From Omphalotus guepiniiformis (Eukaryota > Basidiomycota > Agaricomycetes > Agaricales > Omphalotaceae): DNA of 64,000 nucleotides. Location: NCBI GenBank assembly GCA_028554645.1, contig JAQOOI010000076.1, positions 1,488,001 through 1,552,000 on the forward strand, read 5' to 3'. A program made the translations under genes and the position numbers. Below the pieces are notes generated by a model that made no database searches, was not told the origin of the DNA, and was given only the letters and a program-made list of their open reading frames with translations. This document shows positions 12,908 to 22,305 of the stretch, piece by piece; positions within the stretch are counted from its first letter, which is position 1; the number at the start of each line of letters is the position of its first letter.

Positions 12908-13070
12908 GGTAGTTGCAGTCTAAACTGAAAGAGTCTAAAGAGTTTGTCTGAAATTGACCGGACCGGTGAATAGATTTCACGTGAATTCGCGCCTGAATGA
13001 CGTCGATCCTTTCCCCGCACTTCTCAACTTGAACAACTCTTCCGGATCCCAAATTTCACCGGAAATCATT
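12908..13070. promoter_or_regulatory. Shared divergent promoter between dehydrogenase and carrier
   Basis: Only 163 bp separate the two start codons, so both genes must be driven from this stretch. It includes a small inverted motif (accggaccggt) near 12957-12967. No clear TATA box was seen on either strand. Co-regulation is an inference. Confidence 0.5.
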
Positions 13071-14333
13071 ATGACCAGCACGCTGCCTCCTCTAGTGCAG
13101 GCTGTCGCTGGTGCTATAGGAAGTGCTTCGGCGAATACACTCACTTATCCATTAGATCTAGCAACTACTAGGATACAGCTTCAGCGGTCAAGTCGCAGAA
13201 AATTGGACGGTGTACGCGCTGCTTTTCGTATCTTGATCCATGTTGCGCGTCAGTATGGAGTATCTGCGCTGTACGATGGTATCATCACAGATACAGGTGC
13301 AACGATATTATCAAGGCAAGTATCTCTTTGAACAGCAGCGATTCTATTCTAACGGCGGACGAATTACTAGTTTCTTTTATTTTTACTTCTACTCCTTTCT
13401 ACGGAAGCTGGTTCTTAAAGAACATCGAACGCCTAAACCGAAATCTATACCAAATCTCACAGTCATTCAAGAACTTCTACTTGGATTTATAGCAGGAGTC
13501 GCTTCTCGTGCGGTTTCAATGCCTCTTAACATCGTAACACTCCGACTCCAAACTGAACGTTCCGACTCTGACGTCGACGCCGACTCCGAGGATGGGGACT
13601 CGGATTCAACTCCTGAAGATGGAGTTCTCACAATAGTCAAACGTATCTACGACGAACAAGGACTAGCAGGCTTCTGGCGTGGTAAGGGATCCGCCTTAGC
13701 ATTTGCTTTTCCGTGTTCTTACCCATGAATGATCAGGTTTCAAGATAACCACAATTCTCTCCCTCAATCCATCTATAACATTAGCGTTCTTTCAAGCCTT
13801 CCGTCGAATTCTAATTTTCACTAGACCACGAGCATTGAGAACAAAGGCTCAAGTAGATCCCACTCCAGGTGAAGCATTTATTGGAGGTGCTCTCTCGAAT
13901 TCAATAGGTAGATCCTTGAGAAACAGTCTTGTATGCTCTTGACATAACCTCTACATTTACAGCGGTAGCAATCCTCTATCCTCTGATCTTGGCCAAAACT
14001 CGCCTTCAAGCAGCCAAACAGTCCAGAAATAGTCTATCACCGTCTGAAAAGACATCTGTCAAGGCTCCGACGCTGAGTTCAGTTCTTCTGGACGCTTATC
14101 AAGGGCGGTCTCTCGATAGCCAGGAGAGTAAGCTACAGAGTAGTGTGAAAGGGCTATATCAAGGACTCGAGACGCAAATTTTGAAAGGATTTCTTAGCCA
14201 AGGCGTAACCTTTTTGGTGAAAGGGAGGTATGCATTCGAGACTTCATGACATCGGTTTTGCAGCTCACGCAACAACCCCAGGATTGAACAGCTGATAGTT
14301 CAAGCGTACCTTCGGCGGAGACGAGCTACATGA
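13071..14333 (+). CDS. Mitochondrial-carrier-family protein, peroxisomal adenine nucleotide transporter type
   Basis: This is a solute carrier with three repeats. It starts MTSTLPPLVQAVAG at 13071. The repeat signatures are PLDLATTRIQL (repeat 1), PLNIVTLRLQ (repeat 2) and PLILAKTRLQA (repeat 3). The pattern, with Asp only in the first signature and the ending KGLYQGLETQILKGFLSQGVTF, fits peroxisomal ATP carriers (yeast Ant1, PMP34/SLC25A17) better than the ADP/ATP carrier of mitochondria. An acidic insert rich in Asp/Ser sits between repeats 1 and 2 (about 13560-13620). One intron (13316-13370) uses a GC donor (AG|GCAAGT). The final exon gives RIEQLIVQAYLRRRR and stops at 14331-14333. Such carriers supply ATP for activating fatty acids in peroxisomes, which fits its divergent neighbour. 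Confidence 0.8.
13316..13370 (+). other. GC-AG intron in the carrier gene
   Basis: The donor is AG|GCAAGT and the acceptor ACTAG|T. Only this join keeps the frame (TILS then SFFYFYFYSF). GC-AG introns are a known minor class with an otherwise perfect donor consensus, as here. Confidence 0.7.
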
Positions 14334-14522
14334 CATAGTAGTGTAAGAAGTCTTGTTGGAGGTCAGAGTATATGACACATTAGGTTAATAGTGGACAGAG
14401 GGATAGAATGGCAATGTTAATAATGAACGAGAGGATATGTCTACCCACCAGGGAACAAATGAGAAAAACGCAATAAAAGCCCAATAACATATGATCTGCA
14501 ATGAACCATCGTACCATCGTTT

Positions 14523-16106
14523 CTATGAATCACGATTAGGACTCAGACTCGACTGCTTGGACCTAGGCCCGCTCTCCCCATCTCTGCCCTTCCCCACTCC
14601 CCTACCACCCGCAGACTGGCCAGGGAACACAAACCCAGCCCGAATCGGACTACCCCACGCCTCCTCCGTACCAACCCTCTCATCACCCCTAGCATCTGGA
14701 CCCCTAATCAACCTCGCAATAGAAGCGGTATGTCTATGCCCCTTCGCACCGCCAGCCACAACCTCCGGCAAATTACTATTCCCGTTCTTACCAAACGAAG
14801 ACATCATGGGCGTCGCACCAGGCGCAGGAGACCTATAAGTGATATCCTCTTCCTCAGAAGACCGCCCCTCACCTTCCCTATCCACATCATCGTCCTCACC
14901 CAACTCAAAATCCGCCTCTGCATCAGCCATAAATCCTCTCCCGCCCGCACCACCACCCGTTCCTCTCCCATTCCCACCCCTCTGCCTATCCCTCGGACTC
15001 TCAAGATCGTAGATCTCATACTTTGACCTCTGCGTTCCCATACGATATGCAGGTAACGTCCCATTCCCATTCGGCGCTCCAGACCCAAGCGGCGCGTATG
15101 CTAAATGCGCTAAATTCGTACCAGGAGGCGCAGTAGCAGCCGCTTGATTCTTCAGCTCATCAGGCATGAACAAGTAGAAGCACGCAGTAGCGAGACATGC
15201 ACCGCCTACGACATCGATGAGGTAGTGATGAGTCATGTACATTGTTGCCCAGTAAAGCACGAATGCGTATGACCAGACGTATTTCGTGGTTTGTGGGAAA
15301 AAGTGTGAGACGAAGAGTGCTTCGAGGGTCGCTGCGCCTGAGTGGAGTGATGGGAAGGCACCGAAGACTAAGGGTGAGTTTCCAAAGGTCGTGGTGTACC
15401 CGTGAGAGTGGAAGAGAGCATCGATGCGGATGAGACCACCTGGTGAACCCTTGACCGTGTATTCTGCGGGTGTGAGTCCGTAGATAAGCTCGTACCAAGG
15501 TGCAGCGCAGGGGAAGAGAATTTGAGTTATGACACCGATGAGGTTCATGTAGCCTAGCACCCTTGCCCAGAGATGTAAAGACTCTTTCACGCGGAAAAGC
15601 CAAAGGAAAGCAGCGACGACGAAAGGTATGGCGTAATGACCGACGCCATAGGGTAGCCAAGCGATGATATCGAGGAACGGATGAGTGAAGCGAGTGAGGA
15701 TATCGGATATATTAGCACCGTACAACACGGACTCGAGTGTCGGAAGCAGGTACACGCTCACAGTGGGTCGATATTCCGAGGGTATGAATCTGTTCGAGTA
15801 GAAAGCCAAGAGGTAAGAGAGTACTGGCGTGGCAGGTATGAGAAACTGCGAAGTCAGCGGTATAAGAACACCGACTGCGTATAGGAAGGGTATCGCGAGT
15901 TTATAAGGAAAAGGGGGCACAGTCATTATGATTAACCAAAAAGACGCGAGGACGAAATGAAGTATCCAAATGCCATCTCCTAGAGTCCATTGATGTTTCC
16001 GTAGTTTTGTTATTGTGTCGCTTGGGGAAAGAGATTTGTCTAAACGGCCGACTGCGGCGATGAAGGCGTTCAAAAGGGTATGTCCTGTTCGTCGAAAGGT
16101 TGACAT
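14523..16106 (-). CDS. AUR1: Inositol phosphorylceramide synthase catalytic subunit
   Basis: Transfers phosphoinositol from phosphatidylinositol to ceramide in the Golgi. It is essential in fungi and the target of aureobasidin A. The PAP2-like motifs are clear: FGAFPSLHSGAAT, and MYMTHHYLIDVVGGACLAT with the catalytic His/Asp. The N-terminal and middle parts hold several membrane spans (WILHFVLASFWLIIMTV, IPFLYAVGVLIPLTSQFLI, YAIPFVVAAFLWLF). The C-terminal 200 residues are polar, Gly- and acidic-rich, and probably cytosolic and disordered. The start chosen is MSTFRRTGHTLLN at 16106 (527 residues). An in-frame ATG at 16235 would add 43 residues that look like leader sequence. The coding part has no intron. 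Confidence 0.92.
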   Translation of the reverse strand: MSTFRRTGHTLLNAFIAAVGRLDKSLSPSDTITKLRKHQWTLGDGIWILHFVLASFWLIIMTVPPFPYKLAIPFLYAVGVLIPLTSQFLIPATPVLSYLLAFYSNRFIPSEYRPTVSVYLLPTLESVLYGANISDILTRFTHPFLDIIAWLPYGVGHYAIPFVVAAFLWLFRVKESLHLWARVLGYMNLIGVITQILFPCAAPWYELIYGLTPAEYTVKGSPGGLIRIDALFHSHGYTTTFGNSPLVFGAFPSLHSGAATLEALFVSHFFPQTTKYVWSYAFVLYWATMYMTHHYLIDVVGGACLATACFYLFMPDELKNQAAATAPPGTNLAHLAYAPLGSGAPNGNGTLPAYRMGTQRSKYEIYDLESPRDRQRGGNGRGTGGGAGGRGFMADAEADFELGEDDDVDREGEGRSSEEEDITYRSPAPGATPMMSSFGKNGNSNLPEVVAGGAKGHRHTASIARLIRGPDARGDERVGTEEAWGSPIRAGFVFPGQSAGGRGVGKGRDGESGPRSKQSSLSPNRDS

Positions 16107-16618
16107 GTCGAATATAACCTGCAAACGAGAAGATAAGATTAGAATACCGAGTTCAAGCGAAACGAGAGTTCTGGATAGAAAGCCAGTTCCGCAGTAATCC
16201 AATGACGAGGCCCTACTTCCAGGGACGCTGAACATAAACCACCCATCACAATTTGTGTGTCAGATATTTGGCCCAACGTCAATAGTCGTCAAGGCACATC
16301 CGACGCAACAACCCTCGCAGAGTCGCAGAGGAAGGAAAAAAAACAACAGCAACCCACTACACACCTTCTCCTGACCAAGAAAATCACCAAGAAAGATAAA
16401 TCGCTGGCGTATCTGTTATCCAATTCGTTAAAGAGATGGAAAGAGACCGTCAAAAACACCGCCAACTCCCAATGAAAGAAAAGAGGTGAGTATGTAGAAG
16501 GGACCGGGGGATGGGTGGAAAGGTTCGGTTGTTAGGATGTTGTAGTCAGCAAAGTTTATCCTTTTGCCGCCCGGCAAACACGCTAATTTCTGATCACATA
16601 ATCCTGATTGCGTAAAGC
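16107..16618. other. Divergent promoter region between AUR1 and CDC123
   Basis: About 510 bp between start codons of two divergently read housekeeping genes, including a purine-rich run near 16330-16420. No coding content is supported apart from a possible AUR1 N-terminal extension to 16235. Confidence 0.4.
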
Positions 16619-17889
16619 ATGACCTTCCCTTCACAATCAACCTCTTACATCCTTTCCTTCCAATTCTCTTCCTGGTACCCAATTTTTTACGATGTCAGCA
16701 TCAAATCAACTATAATATGCCCTTTACCGCAAGACTTTTGTGAATACCTTAATGCAGATGGAGTTTTCGTACCGGAAGGCTCAGAGGACGTGTTGGTCGT
16801 TCCTATATTGATCTTGAACGCGTTTGTTGAGTGATGCGTACCGTCCTTCATAGGCCTGCGGAGAGTACGCTTTCTGATGGTGAAGACGATGATGATGACA
16901 ACGCCGATGAAGACTCGGAAGGAAAGTCGCAAAGCTTTGCTTTTCCAGAGCTGGATCAGAAGATCAGGGAATGTATACGTGAATATGGATCTGTTTTTCC
17001 TAAACTCAACTTTTCCTCTCCAAGGGTAAGCTGTCTTCTAACTCGAAGACAACTAATTAGGTCTCATTCGGTCATAGGATGCCTCGTGGATCCTTCCAGC
17101 ATCTTCACCATTGAAATGCACGTCACCTGCAGACGTCTACATGTTACTCAAGTCATCCGACTTCATCACGCATGATCTCAACTCAATCTCTGTCTTTGAG
17201 GATTGCGAGCCAACATCATCTTCATCCGAGCCATACCAACTCGAGTTGATATTGCGGAAATGGTATCCTGTTGACCGAAGCAGAGAATTACGATGTTTTG
17301 TCAGAAACAATAACTTGCTTGGTATGTATACCTGTAATCAGCCTCCAACGGAACCACGTACTCAAAGCACAAAGGCATTTCTCAACGAGACACCAACTAC
17401 TACGATTTCTTAAACGACACTGGTACGCGTATAAAAATCGTCCAGTCCGTCAAGACGTTCTGGGAAACCAAAATAAAACCAATCTGGACTCAGAACGATG
17501 ACTGTCAGTGTCAAAGTGATAAACTGTGATACATACTCATGATACCCATACCCACAGACGTTTTCGACTTTTTACTAACCCGAGATCTCTCACGAGGCCA
17601 CATCGTCGATTTCAATCCATACGCTCAACGTACAGATCCACTTTTATTCACTTACGAGGAACTTCAAGGCCTCAGCGTAGCTGCTGCTACCCCACATCCC
17701 CCCGATCCAGAATTACGGGTTATTGACTCGCGCGCGCATCCAGCGGCTAATTCCAACGCACCTGCTCATCAACATAATATGATACCGTTTGAAGCGCTGA
17801 GTATGAGTAGTGGGAGGGGTATTGAAGAGTTCAAGGGGATCTGGGAGGAGAGTATTAAGCAGAGTATGGTGGATGACGCTGAGTTGTAG
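16619..17889 (+). CDS. CDC123: Cell division cycle protein 123 (D123 family)
   Basis: An ATP-grasp-type assembly chaperone that loads eIF2 gamma onto eIF2 and so controls translation start. From the ATG at 16619 the frame gives FSSWYPIFYDVSIKSTII, LPQDFCEYLNADGVFVPEGSED, an acidic DGEDDDDDNADED run and FPELDQKIRE. Later exons carry the family core: KCTSPADVYMLLKSSDFITHDL, LRKWYPVDRSRELRCFVRNN, GISQRDTNYYDF, DYVFDFLLTRD and HIVDFNPY, with stop 17887-17889. Four introns were inferred and all joins keep frame. One uses the acceptor at 16866, joining SED to STLSDGED. Length of about 345 residues is normal. It is head-to-head with AUR1. Confidence 0.9.
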
Positions 17890-18411
17890 GTCTAGGTGTA
17901 CATTGGGTTCAAGTTCGTGGTATGCTACTCCCGGTTTCCCATCACATTATCTGACAAGAGATTGGGTCGACGAATACGATGCGGTAAATAAGCCGACACT
18001 TTAGTTGGCGCGGAGATTCTGGGGTTCATCAGACAGCGCTGTTGAATCTACAGCAAGTGGCTAGTTGATTTCAAGTTAGGAAATCGTCTGGAGTATAGCT
18101 GTATCTGGTTGTGAACACTCATAATCAGATATATCAATACTTACTGATTGATGTCCGGGTCTTTCCTGCGAGATATGCTTGTCAAAAAAGTGTCAAAAGT
18201 GGAGTCGAAGCGATGGTGTTGTTGTACATGTGCTGCAAGTAGCGCTAGCTGTGAAAAGGAAGATGGGAAAATGTCGATTGAGGGTAGGCCATTCACTTTC
18301 ACGGCTCCTACGGCCCGTTAGTTTTCCTGTCGAAGTGCGCTCACGCTGGTTCTTCGTCTTCCTTTTGTAGTCGAATCTGAGCGCTCTCAAGAAGAACCAG
18401 TTCTTGCCCAC
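17890..18411. other. Intergenic region, nothing seen
   Basis: About 520 bp between CDC123 and the EthD-like gene, containing short chance frames only. It should hold the 3' UTR of CDC123 and the promoter of the next gene. Confidence 0.4.
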
Positions 18412-19158
18412 ATGTCCGTCTTTCTACCCGACTCGAATCATCTTCTGGTCCTGCTTGCAAAGTCAGACTCGATTGTGGACTGGAATAGTCAGTAGACGTG
18501 GTTTCTTGAGCAAATAAAGCTCTCTGAAGATTTTCAGCCAGTTCTTTACGATGGCATACGACTTCATGAACTATTCCAGCAGCAACCCATGCTACGTTAT
18601 ATATCCTACAGTAATGAGTCGTCCAAAGCCGAGCTCACCGGGAGTGCCATGGTTTTGTTCCGGCCTCTCGATACAGCTCTGACAGCGGATGCTGTTTCCA
18701 AGATATCATCAGCGCTCGAAGGACTGCTCGGTTCGACTTCAATTTCAGTTGAAGCGCGGCTCTACGACACGCAATCACCTGTGACTGCGACAGATTTCAT
18801 TGGCAGTGGACCACACATTCTAGTGTTCAATGCTATGACACCAAGTTCTAACTCTGAAAGTTCCTTCAATGACTGGTACGCGCAGGAACATATCCCACTT
18901 CTCAGTCGTGTACCAGGATGGAGAGCTTCTCGTCGGTTCACACTTGTTTTCGCCACGAGAGATGCGCCTCAGTATCTCGCACTGCACGCTTTCAGAGATT
19001 TCTCAGCATTTGAAACCTCTGAGTACCGCGAAGCTACTACTACACCGTGGCGAGCGGAGGTCATTGGAAATGTTGTTGAAAAGGAACGAATCGTGCTCGA
19101 GATTGACAATGATAGGTCGCTGCTTGGAGATAATCAACCTGCGGCGTCTTCGGATTGA
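18412..19158 (+). CDS. EthD-like dimeric alpha/beta-barrel protein
   Basis: Two exons. The first starts MSVFLPDSNHLLVLL at 18412 and ends near 18488. An intron to about 18534 joins DWN to NFQPVLYDGIRLHELFQQ and then runs open to 19158. The second half carries the motif NDWYAQEHIPLLSRVPGW, which matches the W-Y-x-x-E-H-x-P-L signature of a fungal family with EthD-like dimeric alpha/beta barrels, and later PQYLALHAFRDFSAFETSEY. The first half appears to be a reduced version of the same fold, as in relatives with two barrels. The function of these proteins in Basidiomycota is not established. No signal peptide or membrane span is visible. Confidence 0.6.
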
Positions 19159-19793
19159 TTCAATTGGGTCGACTTTATTGATGGTTGAGAATTTCTCTTC
19201 TTGCGGGTGTGTTGCGGTCAATTGCTGTTGCCTCGGGGACTGTATTTACGATGATTGATACGAGCAAGAACTGCACAGCTCGATAAATACTCAGTACTTA
19301 GTGGGTAAACCTCTGTAAACCTGTGGTCGTGTTTCTTGAATATAGTATGCTTGTTTTCAGGTTTGAAGGACATATTCTGTGTGATTCACGAAGATTCTGT
19401 TAAATTCCTGACATATTGACCACAGTCGAAGAACTCGAGTCAGGCCGGAGTCATTGTCCACAGCCCGAGAGTCTGAGAACATGTGACTTCCATTTGTCGT
19501 ACCAGGCTACCACGACTAACTGCCTTTTTATTTAAGTGGGCTGCCGCCTACCACATGTTGTAAGATTTCTTTCACACCAACTTTCTTTTTCCACTTTTTA
19601 CCTTTTTCCTTGCTCTCTGTCTCTTTTGCTCTTTGAACGGCAACGGAGTTGTCTGTACTCGAGCTTGACTGCAAGTAACACCGTCGGGTGCTCTTTGTGC
19701 GTTTAACTTTCCTTTGTCGCCACTCTCAGTTTACCCTAAGTTTTTCAAACAAAGAGCAGCAGTCAAGTTCCGAGTACATACGTTAGCCAAACC
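19159..19793. promoter_or_regulatory. Promoter and CT-rich leader of the Ser-rich orphan gene
   Basis: About 635 bp without a gene. Around 19560-19640 the plus strand is a long pyrimidine tract made of short CT and T runs, a known hallmark of strongly expressed fungal promoters and 5' leaders. A possible TATA-like element (tttatttaag) lies near 19528. Strong expression of the downstream gene is inferred. Confidence 0.4.
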
Positions 19794-21653
19794 ATGACGA
19801 AAACAGAAGAGGATGGGTGGCAGGAGCTCTCCACTGGTTGGCCTTCATACGACTCTATCTCTTGGGCGTATTCACCTCCGAACTCTAAACCGGTCCAACG
19901 TCCACCTCATCGATTCCAGGTTCTCGCTTTCACAAAGTCGTCTCATCCGTCCTTGAATCGTCCCGTTGACGCTTCTGAACTCGAGCTGAATACGGATCAT
20001 GTTGGAGTCAAGGTCGCGTGTGATACTCTCAGCGAATACGAGAGGAATGTCGGTTTCGATTTTGGTTCGGAGACCGGAGTTCCGGCCAGCAATCCAACCC
20101 CGAATCTAGCTCGGACGATCGGGGACGATGAGATTCTGGTGCACAGGAAGCGCTGGGAGGAGCTTATGCGGGATTTGCTTGGAGAGGCTGCGGGCAGTGT
20201 CAGCGATCATGAGTCTGAGGGTTCGATGCCTGGACTGAGTCACAGTGCGACATCTCTGTCTAGCTTGGATTTGGCAGAGTGGGAACATGTCTTGTCGACG
20301 CCTAAGCCGTCAAGTCTAGTCAACAGAAGTTGTTACTCAAGCCCAAGTCCAGCAGGCGAGTCTCGCTCCAAGCTCAATGTATTTGCATCAAGCTTTACTC
20401 CTCTCAGTCGTGCTGGGGTTCCTGCGCTCACTTTCTCGTCCGGTTCTTCTCCGAAATCTACTGCCAGCTCACCCTCTCCTCCGCTTAACGATTTCATTTT
20501 CCCATCACCCGCAACGCTTTCCTTCCCAAAAATGAAGCTTGAGAAAGACGATCAAGGCTTCTTTACCGGAATTGAAGAAGAACATACTCCAAAGTCTCGC
20601 TCTTCCGCACTTCTGCCGGCCTTTTTACAAGAGGAAGGTCAGAGGCGTAGGACGTCTTCGAAGACTCGTGCAATGGTTGATCGTTTACGCTCTGCCTCGC
20701 AGCGACACGGGTCGTCTGCAGCCACAGTGCCTTCCCAGGGGAGCTCTAGCCATAGTCCTAGTCCAAGTCCTTCTGATCAGAGTCATCTCCAAAGAGGTGC
20801 AGCGTCTGACGATGATAGTGGACGAAAGTCGCGAGTTAGTGATAGTTCTCTCCTCGAGGATGACACAGAAGGCTGGATTGGCCTTAACGAGATGCAGTCA
20901 GAGTCTTCGGCAACTGCCAAGGCACAAAGACGGCGTGATCTCTTTATGGCACTGACGAAACATAATCGCAGTGATTCCACCTGTGAGTCTGTAGAATCGC
21001 AGGCTGACAGTTCGCCAAAGACGAAACACTCGTCTTCGCGCACTCATTCTGTCTCTTCCATCGCATCTTCCTCGATGCCACCGACACCAGGAACGTCGTC
21101 TGATGGGTGGATCGAGGGTCCCGCGTTGACTGTGCCCCAGAGCCAGAGTAAACCCCAACCACAAACAAAGAAGAACGCTTCTAGTACACGATCCCACAGG
21201 AAGCGAAATTCGTCTTCTGTGGACAAATCGAATCAACCAAAGGCACCTACTTTCCCGACGCTCAACACGCACGTAGCGCCTGCTTCTGGTACCACAGCGT
21301 CTCGTACGGCTCCTCACCACAATACTCCTCATTCTCACAATCAGCACCATTCGCGTCCTAATGCACATACCTCACAGGCTCCATCGTCTTACGTGTATGG
21401 ATACCCGCCAGCTGCGGTTGCTCCCGTACATATGGGTTATCCCCCGTATGCAGTGATGCCGTACGCGATGCATGCGCCGCCTCAGCATTTGCACCAACAG
21501 CATCATCAACGAACACGTAGTATGGGTGTTCCAGTGGTAGGCTACATGCCTGCAGGTATGCCTTTTATGGCACCTCATCCTCAGGTTGTACCTTTACTTG
21601 GTCCGGTCCAGGCTTCAGCTGCTATGAGACCAGGGCTTGTGGCACAGTGGTAA
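19794..21653 (+). CDS. Ser/Pro-rich hypothetical protein, 619 residues, intronless
   Basis: One uninterrupted frame from the ATG at 19794 to the stop at 21651-21653, unusual in a window where most genes carry many introns. I do not recognise a domain. The N-terminus has an aromatic patch (GWPSYDSISWAYSPP). The centre is low-complexity Ser, Pro, Lys and Glu with blocks such as KSTASSPSPPLNDF and TRAMVDRLRSASQRHGSS, plus many basic/Ser stretches that look like phosphorylation sites. The C-terminal 100 residues are rich in His, Gln, Tyr, Pro and Met (YVYGYPPAA, QHLHQQHHQ, MPFMAPHPQ). There is no signal peptide or membrane span, so an intracellular, mostly disordered regulatory or RNA-associated protein is possible, but this is only a guess from composition. 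The leader is CT-rich. Confidence 0.75.
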   Translation: MTKTEEDGWQELSTGWPSYDSISWAYSPPNSKPVQRPPHRFQVLAFTKSSHPSLNRPVDASELELNTDHVGVKVACDTLSEYERNVGFDFGSETGVPASNPTPNLARTIGDDEILVHRKRWEELMRDLLGEAAGSVSDHESEGSMPGLSHSATSLSSLDLAEWEHVLSTPKPSSLVNRSCYSSPSPAGESRSKLNVFASSFTPLSRAGVPALTFSSGSSPKSTASSPSPPLNDFIFPSPATLSFPKMKLEKDDQGFFTGIEEEHTPKSRSSALLPAFLQEEGQRRRTSSKTRAMVDRLRSASQRHGSSAATVPSQGSSSHSPSPSPSDQSHLQRGAASDDDSGRKSRVSDSSLLEDDTEGWIGLNEMQSESSATAKAQRRRDLFMALTKHNRSDSTCESVESQADSSPKTKHSSSRTHSVSSIASSSMPPTPGTSSDGWIEGPALTVPQSQSKPQPQTKKNASSTRSHRKRNSSSVDKSNQPKAPTFPTLNTHVAPASGTTASRTAPHHNTPHSHNQHHSRPNAHTSQAPSSYVYGYPPAAVAPVHMGYPPYAVMPYAMHAPPQHLHQQHHQRTRSMGVPVVGYMPAGMPFMAPHPQVVPLLGPVQASAAMRPGLVAQW

Positions 21654-22305
21654 AATCGAGGGGCTTTTATCCCCGTCGACACTTCACATCTTGGGAGTGA
21701 ATCATTGTTGCCCGCCTCCCTCACGTTCGCATACATGCAATTCTTGATTATCCGCACTGGTCGCATCTGTTTTTTCTTCCTTGCCCTCCCCCAAGAGTTT
21801 TGGTGTTTGATTGCTTCCGTTGCATTTCTCTTTTGACATTCTGCTAAGTATATACTATGTGTTACTCTCTTGGAGAGCTTTTCAGGCTTTTTGTTCTGGT
21901 ACTTCGGACTTGAGTACTTCTGTTCTTTCATTGCATATTACTCTTCTTTCTTAACTCATTTGACCCAGCATACGAGGTGTCATCGAACATATTTCCTCCC
22001 CTTTTATCTGTTCATAATTGAGGCTTTCGTTATCATACGCATATACATACATTCCATTCGCGGTTCGTGTAGCACCACCCTATGCTTCTTGTTTCCCTGT
22101 ACGCTCTTCTTTATTATTCTTGCTATGATCACCATTACCATATCTACTTATCGCTTCTCCCGTCTCTTCCTTTTTCAGTCATTGGGAGTGTACCCGTAAG
22201 AATCATCAAAGAAATAAATAAGAACCCTTGTTGTGTGTTAATATGTGCGTGAAAGTAAGGCTCGGTAGCTAAACTACCAGCCAGGAATGCAAAGCTGATC
22301 TATAT
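21654..22305. other. Convergent 3' intergenic region
   Basis: About 650 bp, T-rich on the plus strand, between the stops of the Ser-rich orphan and the GH31 gene. It should contain both 3' UTRs. No gene is supported. Confidence 0.45.

Noticed and set aside
15160..15660. A 166-codon minus-strand frame overlapping AUR1
   Set aside because: It is another frame of the AUR1 catalytic core, which has clear motifs in its own frame. The alternative is Arg-rich nonsense.
16107..16235. N-terminal extension of AUR1 from the ATG at 16235
   Set aside because: The added 43 residues do not resemble the conserved protein and lie where a 5' leader is expected. The start at MSTFRRTG was preferred, with the extension kept as an alternative.
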